A stretch of DNA of 35,301 bases from Paramacrobiotus richtersi (taxonomy: Eukaryota > Tardigrada > Eutardigrada > Parachela > Macrobiotidae): the NCBI GenBank assembly GCA_034698045.1, contig JAQGAU010000189.1, positions 1-35,301 on the forward strand, in the 5' to 3' direction. The notes below the pieces were generated by a model. That model was given only the letters and a program-made list of their open reading frames with translations. It did not search any database and was not told the origin of the DNA. Below are positions 32,839-35,301 of this stretch, in pieces. Within the stretch, counting starts at the first letter, position 1, and the number at the start of each line of letters is the position of its first letter. The translations under genes were made by a program, and so were the position numbers.

Positions 32839-35301
32839 ATGGAAGCCGAGAAGTTGTTACGGGCTCTGGAATCATTGAGTACGTGGACGTTACCATCAGC
32901 CTCGGGGTCCGATGCGGGCAGCGTCGCCAACTCCGTGGAATCTGGTCTATCCCAATCCCTCTCGGGACATGTTCCCGTCAAGAAAACTAGCTTCATCAAG
33001 TACGATTCATCCGCTTCTTCCCTGGTGATCCTGTCTGAACACCAGCACCCCTGGTGGCGTACCATGGCGACAGAACCCCCACCTAATTGTTGTCATTTTG
33101 TTTGTAGGCGGAGAAGTGCCAGTAAAGTGTTGGGATTCGGGGGCGGGGGCCCGGCGGAGAGTAAGGCCCGGCTGGTGATGGAGGTGGCCGAGGCGCTGAC
33201 GAGTGGAACGGCCCCGGAGAAGGGCAAGGACTTTGCGGGCGTCCTGGCGCAGGCGATTGAGCACCTCGTCAACTGCTGCGATGATCCGGATGCTAGCGTC
33301 CGACTGGCGGCCGAGGAGGCCTTAAATATTGTTCTCAAGGTAAGCCAAACTGCGGCCAAGAGTGTTTTACTAGATCTTGCATTGTTCGTAATTTGCCGTT
33401 TTTAATGTCCCTTTTTTCCAGTTTTTCCCAAATTTTTTTGTTGATTCCTTTTTATTTTTAAATTTGCTGGTGATCTCTTTTATTTTGTTATTCGTTTTGT
33501 TTCAGCTTTTCGTGTTCGTGTTTTTGATTATCAATCGAACTATACAGCATGCAGTGAGTGATCTGATTGCTAGAGAAAGTTTTCCTAGTTTTATCGTGTC
33601 GTTTTGTTGCGTTTTTCGAGTTTTATTCTTTTACTCCTTTTTCAGGATTAATTTTTCTAATTAAATTTGTGATTGTACTCGTATCGATTTTCTGTCGAGT
33701 TTTCGTAACCGTGAAATCGGTTAATTTTGTTGCAGGAGCACATTCTGGCCCAGCAGGTGACCATCCTCATTGAGCTGTTCAAGCAGGTGAAGAAGAACGA
33801 TAAACCGCGCTGCGTCAAAGCCGCTTGGTCGCGTTTAGCCTTTTTCGCCAATTATGCCAAACCGCAGCGCTTCCGTAACAGGTATGTACAGGGAATTTTA
33901 TTTTAAATTAAGTTGGACGGATTTCCGCAGCATTTTCCAGACAGTCTAATAATTAAAAATTAGATATTAATAACAATAATAGTAACCATTATTAATGAAA
34001 ATATAAATAATTAATAATATTAATAATTAATAAAAATATTTATGGCAGTAATAACTATTAATTAATTAAAATAAGAAACTACACCACGGATAATAATAGC
34101 AATTAATAAAAATATTAATAATTATTGATATTAATAATTAATAATATTAAGAATTATTCAACAAAAGTATTAACTGCAATAATAATTAGCTAGTAATTAA
34201 AATAAGAAACTTCAACAAAAATAAAAGATCTGGAAATAAGTCCTGTTCATGCGGAACGTCAATTATGGAAAAGATTGATCTGAAAATATCAGTGACACAT
34301 TGTTGACCGGGTCTTTCTGTTGTGGCTGTGGCGGGTGCAAAACTGCAAATACTAGTATGTATGGTACATTATAGCATGGTACAGCAATAAACACGTATGT
34401 AGGGCGTTTGCGGTGAACATGCTGCCCTGCATCATCCAGTTGGCGCGGCGGGACGAAGACAGCATCCAAGAAGCATTGGCCGAGGGTCTGCCGGCCGTGC
34501 TCAAGGTGCTGGGACTGTATCTGACCGAATCCGAAATCAAATCCCTCACCCGCACCTTCCTCCCCAGCCTCAGCGCCGAGAGTGCTCTGCGGCGCCGCAC
34601 GGCGGCCACCAACCTCGTCACCGTCGCCCGCTACTCCAAGAAGCCGGAGCTGGCGTTTCTCTGGCTGTTGCGCGGCCTACTGGGTACATTTGACCTTTTT
34701 GATGATTTTTATATTGTGCTGTACATTCCTTGTGGATTTTATTACTTATTTTTTACTTCGAAGTCATTATTGTACTTAATTTCACTTCGCCTTTGTTGCA
34801 TGTGTTTTTTTTGAATATTACGTATTTATTAACTTTTTTATAACATTAATGTTACTTTAATTTTTTTTTAAATTTAATTTTTTGAAAAAAATTTTATATT
34901 ATTTTTTTGATATTAATTTTTTATTAATTTTTTTATAATAATTTTTAAAATTTTGATTTATAGTGATTTGTTTGAGAAATTTTTTTTATTACTTTATTTA
35001 TTATATTTATTATATTCATATTATTATAACTTTAATTATTGAAAAAAGTACAGTTTCTTTAGTTGGGAAAACATTCCTTTGCAAAAAAGATATTGTTTTT
35101 TACACTGTGTAGCGACGTTAGTAGTGTGATTGCACTGGAGGAAATGAGCCATTTCGTTATGTTGGCGTATGTAGGGTTGGCGCGTTCCACTGCGGACAAC
35201 GCCCCGTCCGCTGTTTACGCCGGGGTGCTGCTGACGGTGAAGAACATCCTGCATTTCCTGTCCAGTGCGGATGGCGCGGCACTCGCTCCCTTGGACGTCA
35301 G
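32839..35301 (+). CDS. HTT: Huntingtin, N-terminal exons (runs off right edge)
   Basis: Large HEAT-repeat scaffold involved in vesicle transport and selective autophagy. Exons: 32839-32999, 33108-33339, 33736-33881, 34403-34683, 35175-35301 (incomplete); about 315 residues. Junctions are GT/AG and phases agree; the first intron is only 108 nt with a CTAAT branch-like site. MEAEKLLRALESL matches the amphipathic N-terminal helix of huntingtin. There is no polyQ or proline-rich stretch: it is replaced by a Ser/Gly-rich linker. The following helices align with human N-HEAT: VRLAAEEALNIVLK, RCVKAAWSRLAFFANYAKPQ, VNMLPCI, RRRTAATNLV, FLWLLRGLLG and GVLLTVKNIL. Exon 5 was placed by homology at the acceptor GTAG/GG (35174), which keeps the same number of residues before GVLL as human. 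The first part of exon 1 is also open through intron 1, so intron retention would not stop translation. Confidence 0.94.
33945..34225 (+). repeat. AT-rich tandem duplication in huntingtin intron 3
   Basis: Sequence dominated by TAATAATTAATAAAA words. AATTAAAATAAGAAACT recurs at about 34064 and 34195, spacing 131 bp, with flanking TATTAA...CAATAATAA resemblance, indicating a two-copy tandem unit. Confidence 0.6.
34800..35060. repeat. Low-complexity A/T tract in huntingtin intron 4
   Basis: About 260 bp made almost only of A and T, mostly T-runs and ATTTTT words. Nothing else is visible. Confidence 0.8.

Noticed and set aside
35114-35174. Earlier acceptor GTGTAG at 35114 for huntingtin exon 5
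   Set aside because: It gives the wrong phase after the exon ending at 34683 and runs into a stop. The acceptor at 35174 restores the phase and aligns with human huntingtin without a gap before GVLL.
1-35301. tRNA, rRNA, CRISPR arrays, insertion sequences or viral genes
   Set aside because: Read by eye for a tRNA T-arm motif (GGTTCRANNCC), for regularly spaced repeats and for transposase or reverse-transcriptase motifs; none was convincing. The repeats present are intronic or intergenic tandem duplications.

Overview
The window is eukaryotic, almost certainly animal, nuclear DNA. Eight protein-coding genes can be assembled, seven of them from family homology and one only from its splice structure and signal peptide. 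All have several exons with GT/AG introns whose phases agree. Exons are fairly GC-rich; most introns and gene flanks are AT-rich with T-runs and short tandem repeats. Genes are close together on both strands. Intact huntingtin, SRP68, UBE2M and SPPL2 orthologues together with a compact layout suggest an invertebrate with a small genome. A tardigrade or another ecdysozoan is a guess; the sequence alone does not settle it.

Layout from left to right. (1) 1-1028, minus: the 5' part of UBE2M/Ubc12, the NEDD8 E2, running off the left edge. (2) 1916-5924, plus: complete SRP68 in 11 exons, head-to-head with UBE2M. (3) 6595-10904, plus: a signal-peptide-peptidase-like intramembrane protease (SPPL2) in 9 exons. 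(4) 13611-20095, plus: a drug/metabolite transporter resembling SLC35F3/F4, with a 3.3-kb first intron that hides an in-frame 66-nt exon. (5) 20829-26353, minus: a second SPPL2 with identical exon phases, so the two SPPL2 genes form an inverted, tail-to-tail duplicate pair around the transporter. (6) 28287-about 30255, plus: a protein with a Prp19-type U-box followed only by a disordered Ser/Asp/Glu-rich tail, without the coiled coil and WD40 of true Prp19. (7) 30506-31726, plus: a small secreted, cysteine-free protein of unknown family with a TATA box. (8) 32839-35301, plus: the N-terminal HEAT-repeat exons of huntingtin, without polyQ or polyP, running off the right edge.

The genes do not form a pathway. 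They are mostly housekeeping functions (neddylation, SRP-dependent secretion, intramembrane proteolysis, solute transport). The most interesting points are: the SPPL2 inverted pair, in which the plus copy has lost a splice donor (GT to AT) just before the exon carrying the PAL motif; the orphan Prp19-type U-box gene; the probable cassette exon in the transporter; the small secreted gene; and several families of local tandem repeats confined to introns and spacers. No CRISPR array, insertion sequence, rRNA or tRNA was seen.
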